A model generated the notes under the pieces. The model was not told where the DNA came from, did not search any database, and saw only the letters and a list, made by a program, of their open reading frames with translations. Positions 1-12,062 of a DNA stretch of 64,000 nt are shown here, piece after piece. Source of the stretch: Roridomyces roridus (lineage: Eukaryota; Basidiomycota; Agaricomycetes; Agaricales; Mycenaceae). Position numbers and translations under genes: made by a program. Location of the stretch: the NCBI GenBank assembly GCA_029378245.1, contig JARKIF010000127.1:32492-96491 (forward strand), given 5' to 3'. Numbering within the stretch: the first letter of the stretch is position 1; the number at the start of each line of letters is the position of its first letter.

Positions 1-549
1 GAGGTGCGCTGAATTGAATAGGATTTTCGCTGACGGCTGTATGGGTGTCGAATGTCATCCCTCGGCCACCATCGTAAGTTCACCTTCTCTCGTGCATGCA
101 CACACCTCAATTGAGATTGCACTACTAGCAAAAGGGCCGCAGCCATCGCTATCGTTAACGCTGTGGGAAATATCGGGAACATGTACGTGCAATCTGTCGT
201 ACAGCCATTCCTGGCTAAAAGAACTCCAGAATTGGTTCATACTCGTGGAAATCCGAGTGGGGTCCCCTCTACCACCAATCTATGATCATCTCCCTCTGCG
301 CGCTGGTTCTCAGCTCGGTCATTGCTCTCGGTTCGTCTGCTTGTGGTGTCGTGTCGTTTACGTGTAAACATGCGCACCTCTGTAGGGATCCGCCAACATC
401 TCGTCTTGAGAAACAAACGGCTTGATGAGGACGAGCAGGTTGCGGTGAATGGTGCTGATGAGGGGCGTGTCAGAGAGGCGGCGGTGTTGGAGGGGATCAC
501 CTTCGAACAGGCGATGGAGAAGCGGAAGGGGTTCAGGTATCTGCATTGA
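1..549 (+). CDS. ACS-family MFS transporter A, C-terminal part only
   Basis: The window opens inside a gene of the anion:cation symporter family (Dal5/Tna1 type, MFS). The visible exons, from base 22 on, encode the last transmembrane helices: a segment with VWVSNVIPRPPS, then KRAAAIAIVNAVGN, then SYSWKSEWGPLYHQSM followed by the final helix, and a charged cytoplasmic tail ending EGITFEQAMEKRKGFRYLH before TGA at 547-549. Short introns separate these pieces. The tail is almost the same as in three paralogs downstream, so A is the first visible member of a tandem array. Nothing in the visible part is broken. The substrate cannot be told from sequence; the family carries allantoate, nicotinate, pantothenate and other organic anions. 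Confidence 0.85.
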
Positions 550-788
550 TTAGGGAAACATATACTACGTGGGACAATTCTTTTCATTAATGTCACGAAT
601 CCCGGGTGCATAAGATTAAGATTCAGATAAGGCCCAAGTCTCTCGCGGCGTATGGCCACTCCAAGTGGCGACCCGACCCCACAGAGCTCTCTACCAACCG
701 GCCAGAGAGTGAGTAAGATACATGTACCACAAATCGGAAATAAACCTCCATTTTCCTGTCCCCATCCTCTGTCTCCGACCCATCCTGA

Positions 789-912
789 AGTGCAAGCAAA
801 TGTATTAATATTTCTCGATGCCTTGGAACCGTGGGAGTGTGGTGGACTATTTGCACATCGGAGTTTGATCGAATCACCTTTTGCTTCCGAACCACCTCCT
901 CGTCTCACTTGC
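789..912. repeat. Dispersed repeat, copy 1 of 3
   Basis: A stretch around the string ccttttgcttccgaaccacc recurs, diverged, at about 41857-41950 and 44633-44740, where it lies downstream of the two one-TM genes H5 and H6. All copies share GGAACCGTG-like sequence, then a gap, then the CCTTTTGCTTCCG core. I see no convincing reading frame. Confidence 0.5.
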
Positions 913-914
913 TC

Positions 915-2024
915 ACTTTACGCCTCACACGTGCCGCTCGATATGGCAATTTGATGGGGGCAGTGAAAGGCTGTGCTTAATCGGCGGGAAAGCTATCAAT
1001 TGATCACATCACGGCACACGTCGAATATTCGCCAAGTCAAATCAAAGTCGAATTGTGCTCGAGTACACTAATTAGAGTAGTAGCTAGGTATTAGGAGGAT
1101 GGGGGTGTGTAATGTAGTTAGTTTGGAATGAATTCGGAGGGAGATATGCGGGATATTGTGCGGGATAAGGAGAATACGGGTATTGATAGGGTATGGGTAG
1201 TGGAAAGCAAACGCCGGCTGTGGAGGCAGCGACAAGGGTGGGCCGGGCACGGTGGTGGACGGTCCCGGCAGCGGCGTGGTCGATGGTCCTACGGCAGATG
1301 CTGTTGATGGTGCCGCCCGGGGCTTAGCCGATCCCTTCGCCTTGGGCCCGCTGGTGACGCCAGCTCCATACGAAGGGTCTCCGGCGGGGGGGCGTCGCGT
1401 TTTGACCATGGGCATGACATGCGTCATCCGCTCGGAGCGCGCGGGGTGGGAGGATCGAAAGGAGATGGAGATGACGAGAAGGAGCGGACGAGCCAGTCGT
1501 CAATGTTGGGGTGGGAGGCGGGCAGTCAGGAATGAGGGATCGACAACGACGGGCGCGCACGGCGTGGAGGCGACGGCAGCTAGACGAACCGCTGGGTCGA
1601 GAGGGATGAGACGGGGCTTGGGGAGCAGCGGGTGTCTCGCCGTGGGAGACAGATAGTGGAATCCATCGAAAATACACCTTCAAATGCTTCTCAGGACTGT
1701 CACACTGCAAGCCATTCAGATTCGTTAGAGAGCAGGACCATCGTCACGCACCACTACAAAGTGTTTCCTTTGTTTTTTCCTTTACCACATCTTTGGAGGG
1801 GAAGCACCGTCTTGCATATCCTACATTTGTAGGCTGGGACGGGCGGCATCGTCGTGGAGAGAGGAGCGAGATGAAGGGAGGAGGGAAGCGCGACGTGATG
1901 TTTGTCAACAAACAGCCAACGGCCAGGAACGGCACAGATGACCGCCGCAAGGTCTGCCGAACGCACAGCCTTTCACTGCCCCCATCAAATTGCCATATCG
2001 AGCGGCACGTGTGAGGCGTAAAGT
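915..2024. repeat. 1.1-kb element bounded by a perfect 62-bp inverted repeat
   Basis: Bases 915-976 are the exact reverse complement of 1963-2024 (62 of 62). The arms begin ACTTTACGCCTCACACG. The 986 bp between them are G+C-rich on the right and A+T-richer near 1070-1150. I see no clear target-site duplication, and the sequences just outside the arms match only loosely. It could be a non-autonomous DNA transposon or a locally inverted duplication. Confidence 0.7.
1068..1849 (-). other. Possible small gene inside the inverted repeat (weak)
   Basis: On the minus strand an ATG at 1849 opens MPPVPAYKCRICKTVLPLQ, a CxxC-containing start of the kind found in small basidiomycete zinc-ribbon-like proteins. 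The frame closes after about 31 codons unless an intron is removed. Downstream minus-strand frames (1710-1324 and 1427-1068) are Pro/Ser/Arg-rich and could be later exons, but I could not join them with confident splice sites. Treat it as a candidate only. Confidence 0.2.
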
Positions 2025-2512
2025 CAGGAGTGCCTCGTCTCCTTTTCAAGTTCAACGGTTCTTTCCTACTTTACAGACACCATATGCCCTCGGGTGATCT
2101 CGTGCGTCCGATTTCGTGCGTTGTTTAACTCCCCCCGTATCCTCACCTGCTCGATGCATGTTAGTCGGACGCAAGTCGAACCAGAACTTGGCGTTTCGAA
2201 TGGAGAACATGGAGCAGACGAAGAAGGCGATCAAGATATAGGGCAGAGACTGGGTCCATTACTTAGAAGGCGGGACTCTAGCGTTATCTACGCGCAAAAG
2301 TTGTCTTGACATACTTATCTGGGCAGGGTTCTTCCGAGCTCCCTCAAAGCCGCGTACAACCGAGACTCTAGCGGGCTATGTAATCGCGAGCGGAGCATCG
2401 AAACCAACGTTCAGACCGACTGGATGGAAAAAAGAAGAAGACATCGCTTGGTGACTCTCGGATGAAGGAAGAAGAAGAGGACGGCTCACTACAGTCTACT
2501 TGCCGGCCTATT

Positions 2513-2882
2513 CTTCCGCTTCTCCGAGTCGCGATAAACGCCTTGGAACTTCTCGGGCGGCGCTGGTATGAGCATGAAATGGTGTTAAAAGGAAGGCGCC
2601 TCTTCCCCCCTTGACTCCCTTCTGTGTCCACGCAAATGTCGAGAAGAGTATCCTGGTGCCAGGAATCGGGCTACCGATTCCCGTTAGAGCTAGACGGCTC
2701 GTGCTCTCGCTTCTCAAGATAAGCTCCCTGGAACGCCCCGGGCGGCGCTGGATCGACTCGGAGCATGTGAGATGGTGCTAAAAGGCAAGCAGCTCGCCCC
2801 CCCTTCAACTCCCTCCTCCCTTCATGCCAATGTCCAGCGAGAAAGAGAAGAGTGTCCCACTGCCAGAAATCGGCACCCCGGA
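2513..2882 (+). repeat. Tandem duplication of the promoter and first codons of ACS gene B
   Basis: Two diverged direct copies at offset 185 bp (about 2513-2697 and 2698-2882) share GGGCGGCGCTGG, the TGGTG(T/C)TAAAAGG block and the start of the coding region. Only the second copy leads into the open gene. The first has a degenerate coding start and is a relic. Confidence 0.65.
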
Positions 2883-5303
2883 GCGCATGCTCGCCGAACG
2901 CAAATTGGTGTGCAGGCTGGACCGTCAACTCCTGCCGACACTGGTCTTGATAAATATGATGAACAACATCGACGTGAATCTCCTTGTATATTATGGATTC
3001 AAATACGAGTCATGATTCTTAGAGATCCGGGATCACTGCGGCTCGATTGCGGGGGTTGGAACAGGACTTGCGACTTTCAGGTCGGTCGGACTCGTTTCAA
3101 AGACTTGACTGACTCATTCCAGACCTCCAATACAACGTAATTCTATCGACGTTGTATATTCTCTTCTGCCCAGCCCAACTTCCTTCGAATATCGCGAGTT
3201 CTTCTCCGCCATTAGTATGCTCAGTTCTGACAGCCGTGCAGATCCTCAATCGAACTACGCGGTATGGCATGCGAGTTTTCTCGTTAGTCGGCCTCACATT
3301 AATATTCGAGATAGTCCGTCGTGGTACATCGGCTGTTGTGTCATGGCATGCTTGATCACCTCTGTCAGTGCATTCCATAATATCCGCTCCCCCAAATCTG
3401 ATCGAGGATGGCAGCAAACTCGGGGTTACAGCGGGATGGTGGCATGCCGTATTTTCCTGGGATTACCTGAGGTGTGTTTGCGCTCGCATAACAGCATTAT
3501 TATACACCTTGGCTAAGGGGTCCAACAGGCTGCGTTCTATCCTGGATGTAAGCAGCTAACCACAAAATCATACTCTCATATCGAACACCACACAGCCGCC
3601 TACCTATTGTCGCGATGGTATACGAAAAAGGCAATGATGCACTCAGGCTTATCCTGAAGACTCGCGGTCTGAACGTGTACAGGAGCTGGCACTTCGCTCT
3701 GGGATTCTGTACGCCGGTTACATTCTGGCCAATGCATTCGGCGCTGTAGGTGTCCCGGTGGCGGTGATGGATTCCAATTTTGACCCCGAGTCACAAAAGT
3801 TGATGGCCGCTGGCATCTTGTCGAGTATGGAGGGAATACTGGGAATTCGAGCCTGGAGATGGTATGTTCACTTCCTGATTAACTATGCGTGACACTGGCA
3901 TCGTAGGCTGTTCATCATCCAGGTCAACAATCTTTATGTTGACTGGAACGGTCTCTGAAGTTTCAAAAGGGTTCTATCACGATTACCTTTGGGATGCTTG
4001 CTATGTTTGTCTAGCTGCATCTCCGGAGTGCTCTTGCTCAGATGAAATTTTTAGATGGGTCTTACCGGACTATGTGAGTCGGGTCCGCAACTCAAGCAGG
4101 AAGAATACACACCGCAGCATGTAGCCAAATAACACATCATGGATCGTCGGAAACGAGCGTCGACTTGCACAGGTCCGACTCGCCGAAGATGCAGGCGAGG
4201 CTGACCAAGATAACGCCGAGGATACGTATGTGTGCTTCCTCGTTTTCCTTGTCAAGTTGAATTATGGTGTCAGTCCTCTCCGTGGTCTCACGCTAGCCGC
4301 TCTGGACCCGTTGGTGTGGGCGTTGACGTTTATGAACATCACTCAGTACCTCGGACTGAGTTTCGTCATTTTTTGTGAGTTTGGCAGTCTTTCGGCGATT
4401 AACTCATGTGTTCGGATTTCCAGTCCCCACCCTGACTCGCTCTCTTGGCTTTTCAACCACCATTAGCTTGGTGCTTGTCGCGTAAGTACTCGCCCACCGC
4501 TCACTTCCTTCCAAGGTTTACAAATCCTTGTTGCAATCAAGACCCCCGTGGCTTGTCGCCTCAGTCATATGCTGTCTCAACGCCTGGCACGCAGGTCCGT
4601 CCCCTCCCAGTCTTTGATTAAATTTCATGTTGGCACTCATGCATCAACTCAGATGCGACTCGAGAAAGATACTTTCACATGGCTGGAACCTGGTGGGTAG
4701 TCATTCTCGGGTTCATTATTTCCATCGCCACCAAGAACCTCGCCGCTCGGTACTTGTCCATGTTCTTTATGGTATTTGGCTTTGCTGGCGGGTGGTTTTG
4801 ATTTTTTGATTTATGTGGTGCGCTGAGTTGAATAGGATTTTCGCTGACGGTTGTGTGGGTGTCGAATCTCATCCCTCGACCGCCGTCGTAAGTTTACCTC
4901 CTCTCGTGCATGCACCCCTGTATTCAGACTCCACCACTAGCAAAAGAGCCGCAGCCATCGCTATCGTAAACGGTATGGGAAATCTCGGGACCATGTAATA
5001 GGTGGCATCCGTGTCGTACAGAACCAGTCGTGGCTGAAAAAAACTCCAGAATGGGCTCGTACTCGTGGAAATCCGAGTGGTCTCTTTGTGGCGTTGTGTT
5101 AAGTACGTGAGCGAGGGTACTTACGTCAACCGGCGGTAGGGATCCGCCAACATCTCGTCTGGAGAAACAAACGGCTTGAAGAGGACGAACAGGTTGCGGT
5201 GCAGGGTGCTGATGAGGAACGTGTTAGAGAGGCGGCGCTGTTGGAGGGTATCACCTTCGAACAGGCGATGGAGAAGAGGAAGGGATTCAGATATTTGTAT
5301 TGA
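2830..5303 (+). CDS. ACS-family MFS transporter B, probably damaged
   Basis: Second member of the ACS array. Start chosen at ATG 2830 (MSSEKEKSV), the position matching C and D; an in-frame ATG lies two codons upstream. The order is the family's: ERMLAERKLVCRLDRQLLP, helix 1 ending NNID, ARLRGLEQDLRLS, LQYNVILS, VACRIFLGLPE, LSRWYTKK, AGTWWVVILGFI, then the tail ending EGITFEQAMEKRKGFRYLY. Several introns need GC donors (3194, 3631, about 4784). Near 5080 about 75 bp are missing relative to A, deleting the last transmembrane helix and the normal donor site. An alternative 37-nt intron, 5103-5139, would restore the tail frame, but that is short for this genome. The protein would have 11 helices or be truncated. 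It is probably a pseudogene or altered transporter. Confidence 0.75.
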
Positions 5304-5887
5304 TTTTTCGGACTTTGTACGGCACTGAACTGCAGACATAATACTTATCAGTGACGGATGAGATGATCAAGTTGTACTGTCAAGCGAGTTGCCGGAACTC
5401 TGCCGATTTCTGGCTTGCTCTCAACTGTCACTTGATGGTCTTGAACATTCTCCACTCCTGGGTTACTAGGGACCAAGCCCGCGTGCCCCGCGTCGGAGGA
5501 CCGACACATCCAATGCCAGCGAATCCAGCGTTTGCGAAAAAGAACACAAATAGCGCAAGTTGACACTCCGCCCGAATGTAGAATTTAGAAAGAAGTAGGG
5601 AGGTGCCATCTTAGCGCCGCACCGGGCTCATCTGAATCCCTCTCTTTCTCAGGTTATTCCCTTGCGGCTTGCGGAGACATAAGTCACCCGATGAGCTTGC
5701 TGTCCGACGAGGATTCGAATGCATCCTCTAGGTCTAGTAGCTATTAGATGTGTCAGGGCGCGTTATTTCGGGCGACTTCGGGTCTGGTCCACCGCTCATG
5801 ATCACCAGGCCCCAGACGATTGGCGCAATCGACGTTTACTAAAGAGGCCAACAAGCTCTCGTTAGAACCTCACACGTTGCACCCCCC

Positions 5888-8366
5888 ATGTCCAGCGAGA
5901 AATCGGAGACCGACTCCAAGGCAGAGCTGGAGGCACCGACTCCCCAAGTCGGTACTCCAGAGCGCATCCTCGCAGAGCGGCGGCTCGTACGCAAGCTGGA
6001 TCGCCGACTCCTCCCTACCGTATTCTTGGTCTATGTCATGAATCTCATCGACGTGCGTTGCTCGCTCTTTTTCGACTCCCAGGCTCAGTGTAACAGAGGA
6101 ATGGAATCACCACGGCTCGGTTGCAGGGCTTGGAACAGGATTTGAAGTTGTCAGGCAAGTCCAGTCGCAGTCAACTTGACGACGATATACTTATACTTTA
6201 CAGACCTCCAGTACAATACAATTCTTTCGGTTTTGTTCGCGACGTACTGCACGGCGCAGGTTCCCTCGAACATGGCAAGTTCTCCTTCCTGCTTGAATAA
6301 TATAATAATATCCACTCACTACAGATCCTCAATCGAGTTACTCGGCCGTCGTGGTACATAGGCGCCTGCGTCATCGCGTGGGGTCTGGTCAGCTTGCTTA
6401 CCGGAGTGAGTCCTATCTTGACTCCCTCCGGGTCCTTCCTAAGCCTCCACAGGAAACTCACAACTACGGTGGGATGGTGGCATGCCGTGTCTTCCTCGGT
6501 TTGCCAGAGGTGTGTTTCATCCGCCATGTGAGGACTGCAAGTAACCTTTCACAATGCGTAGTCTGCATTTTATGCAGGAGGTCAGTCGATAGACTCATTC
6601 AATCCAAGACCACCGTTCAACATCGTATCACAGTGGTCTACCTCCTATCGCGCTGGTACACAAAGAAGGTGTGTATATCAAGTTCAAGTCGGACTGTGAC
6701 TTATCGACTTCAATATCATTCTAGGAGCTCGCGCTCCGCTCAGCGGTATTGTCCACTGGTCTGCTTTCCTCTAATGCATTCGGGGCAGTAAGTAACAATC
6801 GGGTAGTCCCCGGTCGTGTTTGATCTTCATCTGCAGCTAATGGCCGCTGGAATCCTGTCGAATATGGAGGGAAAACTGGGCATTAGCGCCTGGCGATGGT
6901 ATGTACCCGCTGTTCAACAGATTCAGATTCGACAACATTGTGACGTGTGAAAGGTTGTTTTTCATCGAGGTGCGTACACTGCGTTGATCAAATCCATGGA
7001 CGATTCCAACCACTCAACTGCTCACAGGGTTCAATCACGATCGTTGTGGGGATTTTCAGCTTGTGAGTATATGTATTACTTTCTCCAGAACTCTTCTCAT
7101 TGGATTAAGATGGGCGTTACCGGACTACGTGAGTAGGATTCTCCATGGAATAATCCAAACTCACTCTCCTGCAGCCCAACAATACGTCATGGATCGTCGG
7201 CGATGAGCGTCGACTCGCGCAGGTCAGATTGGCCGAAGACGCCGGCGAGGCAGACCAGGATAACGTTGAGGACACGTACGTAGTACCGTCTTTCAATCAA
7301 GTTGAAGTGTATATTCTCAATATTTACAGTCCGCTTCGTGGCCTCAAGCTAGCCGTGCAAGACCCGCTGGTATTGACCTTTGCGGTGATGAATACTGCTC
7401 AGCTACTCGGACTCAGTTTCACCAATTTTTGTAAGTAAGCTCTCGCGAGTTGTCCGTGTATCTGGGGTTCACATTAGATCTAGTCCCTACCTTAACGCGA
7501 ACTCTGGGGTTCTCGACTACCATCAGCCTGTTACTTGCTGCGTACGCCCTATCTTGAATGCTGCTTCGATTCCACCTGAGTGATTTCCTTGAAGCCCCCC
7601 GTGGATCATCTCCGCAGGCATCTGTTGCCTCAACGCATGGCATGCAGATAGAACCGGAGAGCGACATTTCCACTTGGCTGGAACGTGGTGGGTCGTCATC
7701 CTCGGGTACATCATCGCTCTGTGCACTGGCAAGGCCATCGGTCCGCGGTATTTTTCAATGTTTTGTATGGCTATGGGACATGCTGGTGAGTGTCAATTTT
7801 CTACTTGCTGTAAGGAGCGATGAGATACCATCTTATAGGGTATACAATGACCGGTGTTTGGGTGGCAAATGTGATTCCGCGACCGCCATCGTAGGTATTG
7901 TTCTTCACTTAAAACCAAGTTAAACACGGTGAATGCCACAGGAAACGGGCTGCTGCCATCGGCATCGTCCTAGGTGTCGGGAATCTTGGAAACCTGTCAG
8001 TGCAAATGAGACTTGGATGCACTGTATGATCTGAAACCAACAGAATGGGTTCATATACCTGGAAATCGGAGTGGGGACCATTGTATCATCAATCTATGAT
8101 CATATCCCTCTGTGCGATGGTGTTCAGCTCGATCTTGGCTTTCGGTGTGTCTAGTGCTTGGCTGCTCAAGAATTCATGCTGACCTTAGAGCTTCTTATCC
8201 AGGCATCCGTCAACATCTTGTTCAGAAAAACCGACAGCTGGATGAGGACGAGCGGGTTGTGATGCGGGGCACGGACGAAGCGCGTGTAAAAGAGGCGGCG
8301 GTGTTGGAGGGTATCACCTTCGAACAGGCGATGGAGAAGAGAAAGGGGTTCAGATATTTGTATTAA
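5888..8366 (+). CDS. ACS-family MFS transporter C (allantoate permease-like)
   Basis: Third array member, and it can be spliced from ATG to TAA without a break. Plasma-membrane symporter of the Dal5/Tna1 group, about 12 helices. Visible markers in order: GTPERILAERRLVRKLDRR before helix 1; RNGITTARLQGLEQDLKLS; NTILSVLFATYCTAQVPSN; VACRVFLGLPE; LSRWYTKKELALRS; AWRWLFFIEGSITI; NNTSWIVGDERRLAQVRLA; FSTTISLLLAAPPW; NVIPRPPSKRAAAI; SYTWKSEWGPLYHQSMI; charged tail EGITFEQAMEKRKGFRYLY. Two introns use GC donors (6155-6203 and 6275-6324). Compared with B and D it lacks one intron near 6340 and keeps one at 6581-6633. The flanking intergenic DNA is also related to that beside D, so the repeat unit is about 3.1 kb. 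Substrate unknown. Confidence 0.9.
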
Positions 8367-9040
8367 TTTGTTGCTGGATGACTCGGATGCCGTGATTTGA
8401 TTACCTGGTTTGCTCTCAACTCTCAACCTGATGATTCAACTTGATCTGCTCGAAATGAACATCGTGGCCTCCTGGACTCTCCCAATTATTGCGCTCCGCA
8501 CCTCTTGGGTTGCTTGTGGACCAAGCCAATGTTATCCCCGTCGGCACACGGACACATTCAATCCGGCCAGTGTGCTCACTGCTCCCCCGCTTGGCAGATC
8601 AAACGTAAAAGAAAGCGATTGCGGGCAAAGAATAGAGAAAAAAATCCGTCCGACTCGGAGATCTCTAGAAAGCAGAATGAATGGCGTCGAAGACGAGGAC
8701 TGAATTGCAATTGTCAAGTGACAGCAAGGAACCTTTTTAACACCGCACTGGGCGCTTCCCTGCGCTTCCTCTTTCGCAGCCTGGGAAGACCCGACGAGCT
8801 CGCAGGCTACTTGCTGTCCGACGAAGATCTGAATGCCTCCGAGTCTTCTAGATTTAGGCTAATGTAGGAACTTCCATCACGGCGACTTTCTGGTGGCTTG
8901 GGCGCTCTGGCGACTTCGGGTTTGGGCCCACCACTCATGACCTCTGGATGTTCGGCGCAGTCGGGTTCCATGTATGATGAGGTTTACTAAAGAAGCCGCC
9001 AACAAGTGGAAGTCGAAGCCTCACCTTGCGCCCTACGGCC

Positions 9041-11567
9041 ATGTCCAGCGAGAAAGCGGAGATCGACTACAAGACAGAGCTGGGTGAGCTGGAGGCGTTT
9101 CCTGGAGTTGGACCCTCGATTCCTGCAGTTGGTAACCCGGAGCGCATCCTCGCAGAGAGAAAGCTCGTACGCAAGTTGGATCGTCGACTACTCCCGACGA
9201 TATTCTTGGTCTACATTATGAATTACATCGACGTACGTGCCAGACTCACTTTCTTTCGCCTTCTCAATGACATTGGAACAACAGAGAAATGGAATCACTA
9301 CGGCTCGACTGCAGGGTTTGGAGCAGGATTTGAAGCTGTCTGGCAAGTCGAGTCGCAGTCAACTTGACGAAGATATACTTATATTTTGCAGACCTCCAGT
9401 ATAATGTAATTCTTTCGGTGGTTTTCGCGACGTATTGTCCGTTCCAAATACCTTCGAATCTTGTCTGTCGCTCTCTTGAAACCAAGTCTCTCATTTTCTG
9501 ACAGCTTCAAGATTCTCAACCATGTCAATCGGTAACAATCAAGACCCTGACTCGTCAAAAGAGCTAACAGACAACAGGCCGTCGTTGTACATAGGCGTCT
9601 GCGTCATGGCGTGGGGTCTCATCAGCCTGTTCACCAGTGTGAGTCCTATCTCGCACCCCGGTCCTTAGTACTGAGCTTAGTATTCGGAAACCAAAAAAAG
9701 CAAACTCAGAATTACGGTGGGATCGTGGCGTGCCGTATCTTCCTCGGTCTGCCAGAGGTGTGTTCACTGTTCGGTGCTCAATCTGTGTGCCTTACTTACC
9801 TTGTTGCATAGGCTGCATTCTATCCAGGAGCGGTGTACCTCCTATCGCGCTGGTATACGAAGAAGGTACCTGTCCGCATCAAATTCCAGTCCTCAGTTGT
9901 GGATTGAATACATGTCGTTCTAGGAGCTCGCTCTTCGCTCAGCTGCATTGTACGCCGGCCTGCTTCTATCTAATGCATTTGGAGCGGTAAGTACATACCA
10001 ATAGTCCCAACCTGCACGTGGTCAATCTTTCCACAGCTAATGGCCGCCGGAATCCTGGCGAATATGGAGGGAAAACGGGGTATTCGAGCCTGGCGATGGT
10101 ACGTATGCGGGAGTCGAGACGAGAATCAATTTGATTTACCATGAAAGGTTGTTCATCATCGAGGTGGGTATGAATCCATGGCCGATTCCAACCACTCGCT
10201 CAACTCCGCTTGCAGGGTTCCATCACGATTGTATTGGGGATGTTCACCATGTTCGTATCTGTCTTGCTTTCTCGGGATTCCTTACTAAATTATTGTGGAT
10301 GGGCGTTGCCCAACTACGTGAGTAGCATTCAATTCTTCATGGAATCTAAACTCACTCTGGATTTTGGTGCAGCCCAACAACACGTCATGGATCGTCGGCA
10401 GCGAGCGTCGGCTCGCGCAAGTCAGATTGGCTGAAGACGCGGGTGAGGCGGACCAGGATAACGTCGAGGATACGTACGTATCGTCGTTCAATCAAATTGA
10501 AGTACATATATTCTCAACATCGACAGTCCGCTTCGTGGCCTCAAGCTAGCCGTACAAGACCCCCTGGTGTTGACTTTTGCCCTGATGAACGCGGCTCAGC
10601 TGCTCGGACTCAGTTTCGCTAACTTTTGTAAGTGAACTTTCAAAGCGAGTTGCTCGTTTGATGTTCACCGTGATTGTTTGCCAGTCCCAACGCTAACGCG
10701 GACGCTGGGCTTCTCGACTACAATCAGCCTGTTACTCGCCGCGTACGTCCGACTACTTTGAATTCCGCTGCTCTTTCATCTTAATTCTCAAGCCCCCCGT
10801 GGATCCTGTCCGGGCTCATATGTTGCCTCAACGCATGGCATGCAGATAAGACAGAAGAGCGATTTTTCCATTTGGCTGGGACGTGGTGGATCGTCATCAT
10901 CGGATACATTATTTCGCTGTGCACAAAGGAGATTGGGCCCCGGTATTTTTCGATGTTTTGTATGACTATGGGACATGCCGGTGGGTGTTCAATTCTTGCC
11001 TTCATTTGGGTGACTGATGCGGCTACTACCAATAGGATACGCGCTCACTGGTGCTTGGGTGGCAAACGTGATTCCGCGGCCGCCCTCGTATGTGTTTACA
11101 TGTGCCTCAAAAGCGTGTTTATTTGACTGTGCTGCGTAGGAAGCGGGCTGCTGCCATTGGTATCGTCATGGGTGTCGGGAATCTTGGAAACTTGTAAGTT
11201 CAAATGACACGATGACCTGTAAGTTTAAACTGTGTTTAGGATGGGTTCGTACACATGGAAATCGGAATGGGGACCATTGTATCACCAGTCCATGATCATA
11301 TCCCTCTGTGCCTTGGTCCTCAGCTCGGTTTTGGCTCTTGGTTCGTGCATCCAGTGTTAATGGCTTGCTGGCTGGCCGTAGCTTAATTGCAACTTGAATA
11401 CAGGCATCCGTCAACATCTTGTTCGCAAAAATAGACAGCTGGACGAGGACGAGCGGGTTGCGATGCGGGGCGCGGACGAAGGGCGTGTCAAGGAGGCGGC
11501 GGTGTTGGAGGGTATCACTTTTGAGCAGGCGATGGAGAAGAGGAAGGGGTTCAGATATTTGTATTGA
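9041..11567 (+). CDS. ACS-family MFS transporter D (allantoate permease-like)
   Basis: Fourth array member, intact by conceptual splicing. Start at ATG 9041 (MSSEKAEIDYKTELGELEA); the N-terminal cytoplasmic leader is slightly longer than in C. It carries the same ordered markers: ERILAERKLVRKLDRR, ARLQGLEQDLKLS, VACRIFLGLPEAAFYPG, LSRWYTKKELALRSAA, AWRWLFIIEGSITI, NNTSWIVGSERRLAQVRLA, NVIPRPPSKRAAAI, SYTWKSEWGPLYHQSMI and the EGITFEQAMEKRKGFRYLY tail. The intron at 9343-9391 has a GC donor like its counterpart in C, whereas the one at 9463-9511 has GT. An extra intron at 9532-9577 is shared with B but absent from C, and the C intron at 6581-6633 is absent here. Substrate unknown; the family moves organic anions with protons. 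Confidence 0.9.
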
Positions 11568-12062
11568 CTTCTCCCGATTACTTATGGGGGAATTTTTATT
11601 TCTTTACTTGAATAGTACAGCTCATGCAGTCTGCCAAGAAACGACGAGGACGTCTTGCTGCACTCCAACTCGTGCCACACGCCTCCATGCATTCCTGGAC
11701 CGCCCCAGTCTGTGCCCGCTTGTGGCGGACGCGAGGCGCGTAGCGACGCGTTTGATCCGTCCGACCATCACCCCGTCTCTTGTCATCCGCTTCCATCTCG
11801 TCGTGGCGGATTGGCGGACTCCGCTATTCTGCAACACCACTCTCCCCGGTCGCTTCCAACCACCCATCATGCCTCGATACCCATGCGGCTGTAGTTTGGC
11901 TAGACCAGGCTGTACTTACTTAGTCTTGCATTCGGCATTGCGAAAAAGTTGAAGCGGTTGATGCGTGATCGACAAAGGAGTCAAATCACTTTTCACAAAT
12001 ATTTCGGTCATGGTCCGAGTCCGCATGGTGCCAGTTTTATCGGCCTCTTGCTTTCGACGTCC
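11568..12062. other. Intergenic, no gene seen
   Basis: About 500 bp between the ACS array and the first DHA1 transporter. Open frames here are short, have no plausible splice partners and resemble no family I know. The right part should contain the promoter of the gene at 12063. Confidence 0.5.

Noticed and set aside
237..908. 223-codon minus-strand frame
   Set aside because: It overlaps the coding tail of ACS gene A and a dispersed repeat; no family resemblance.
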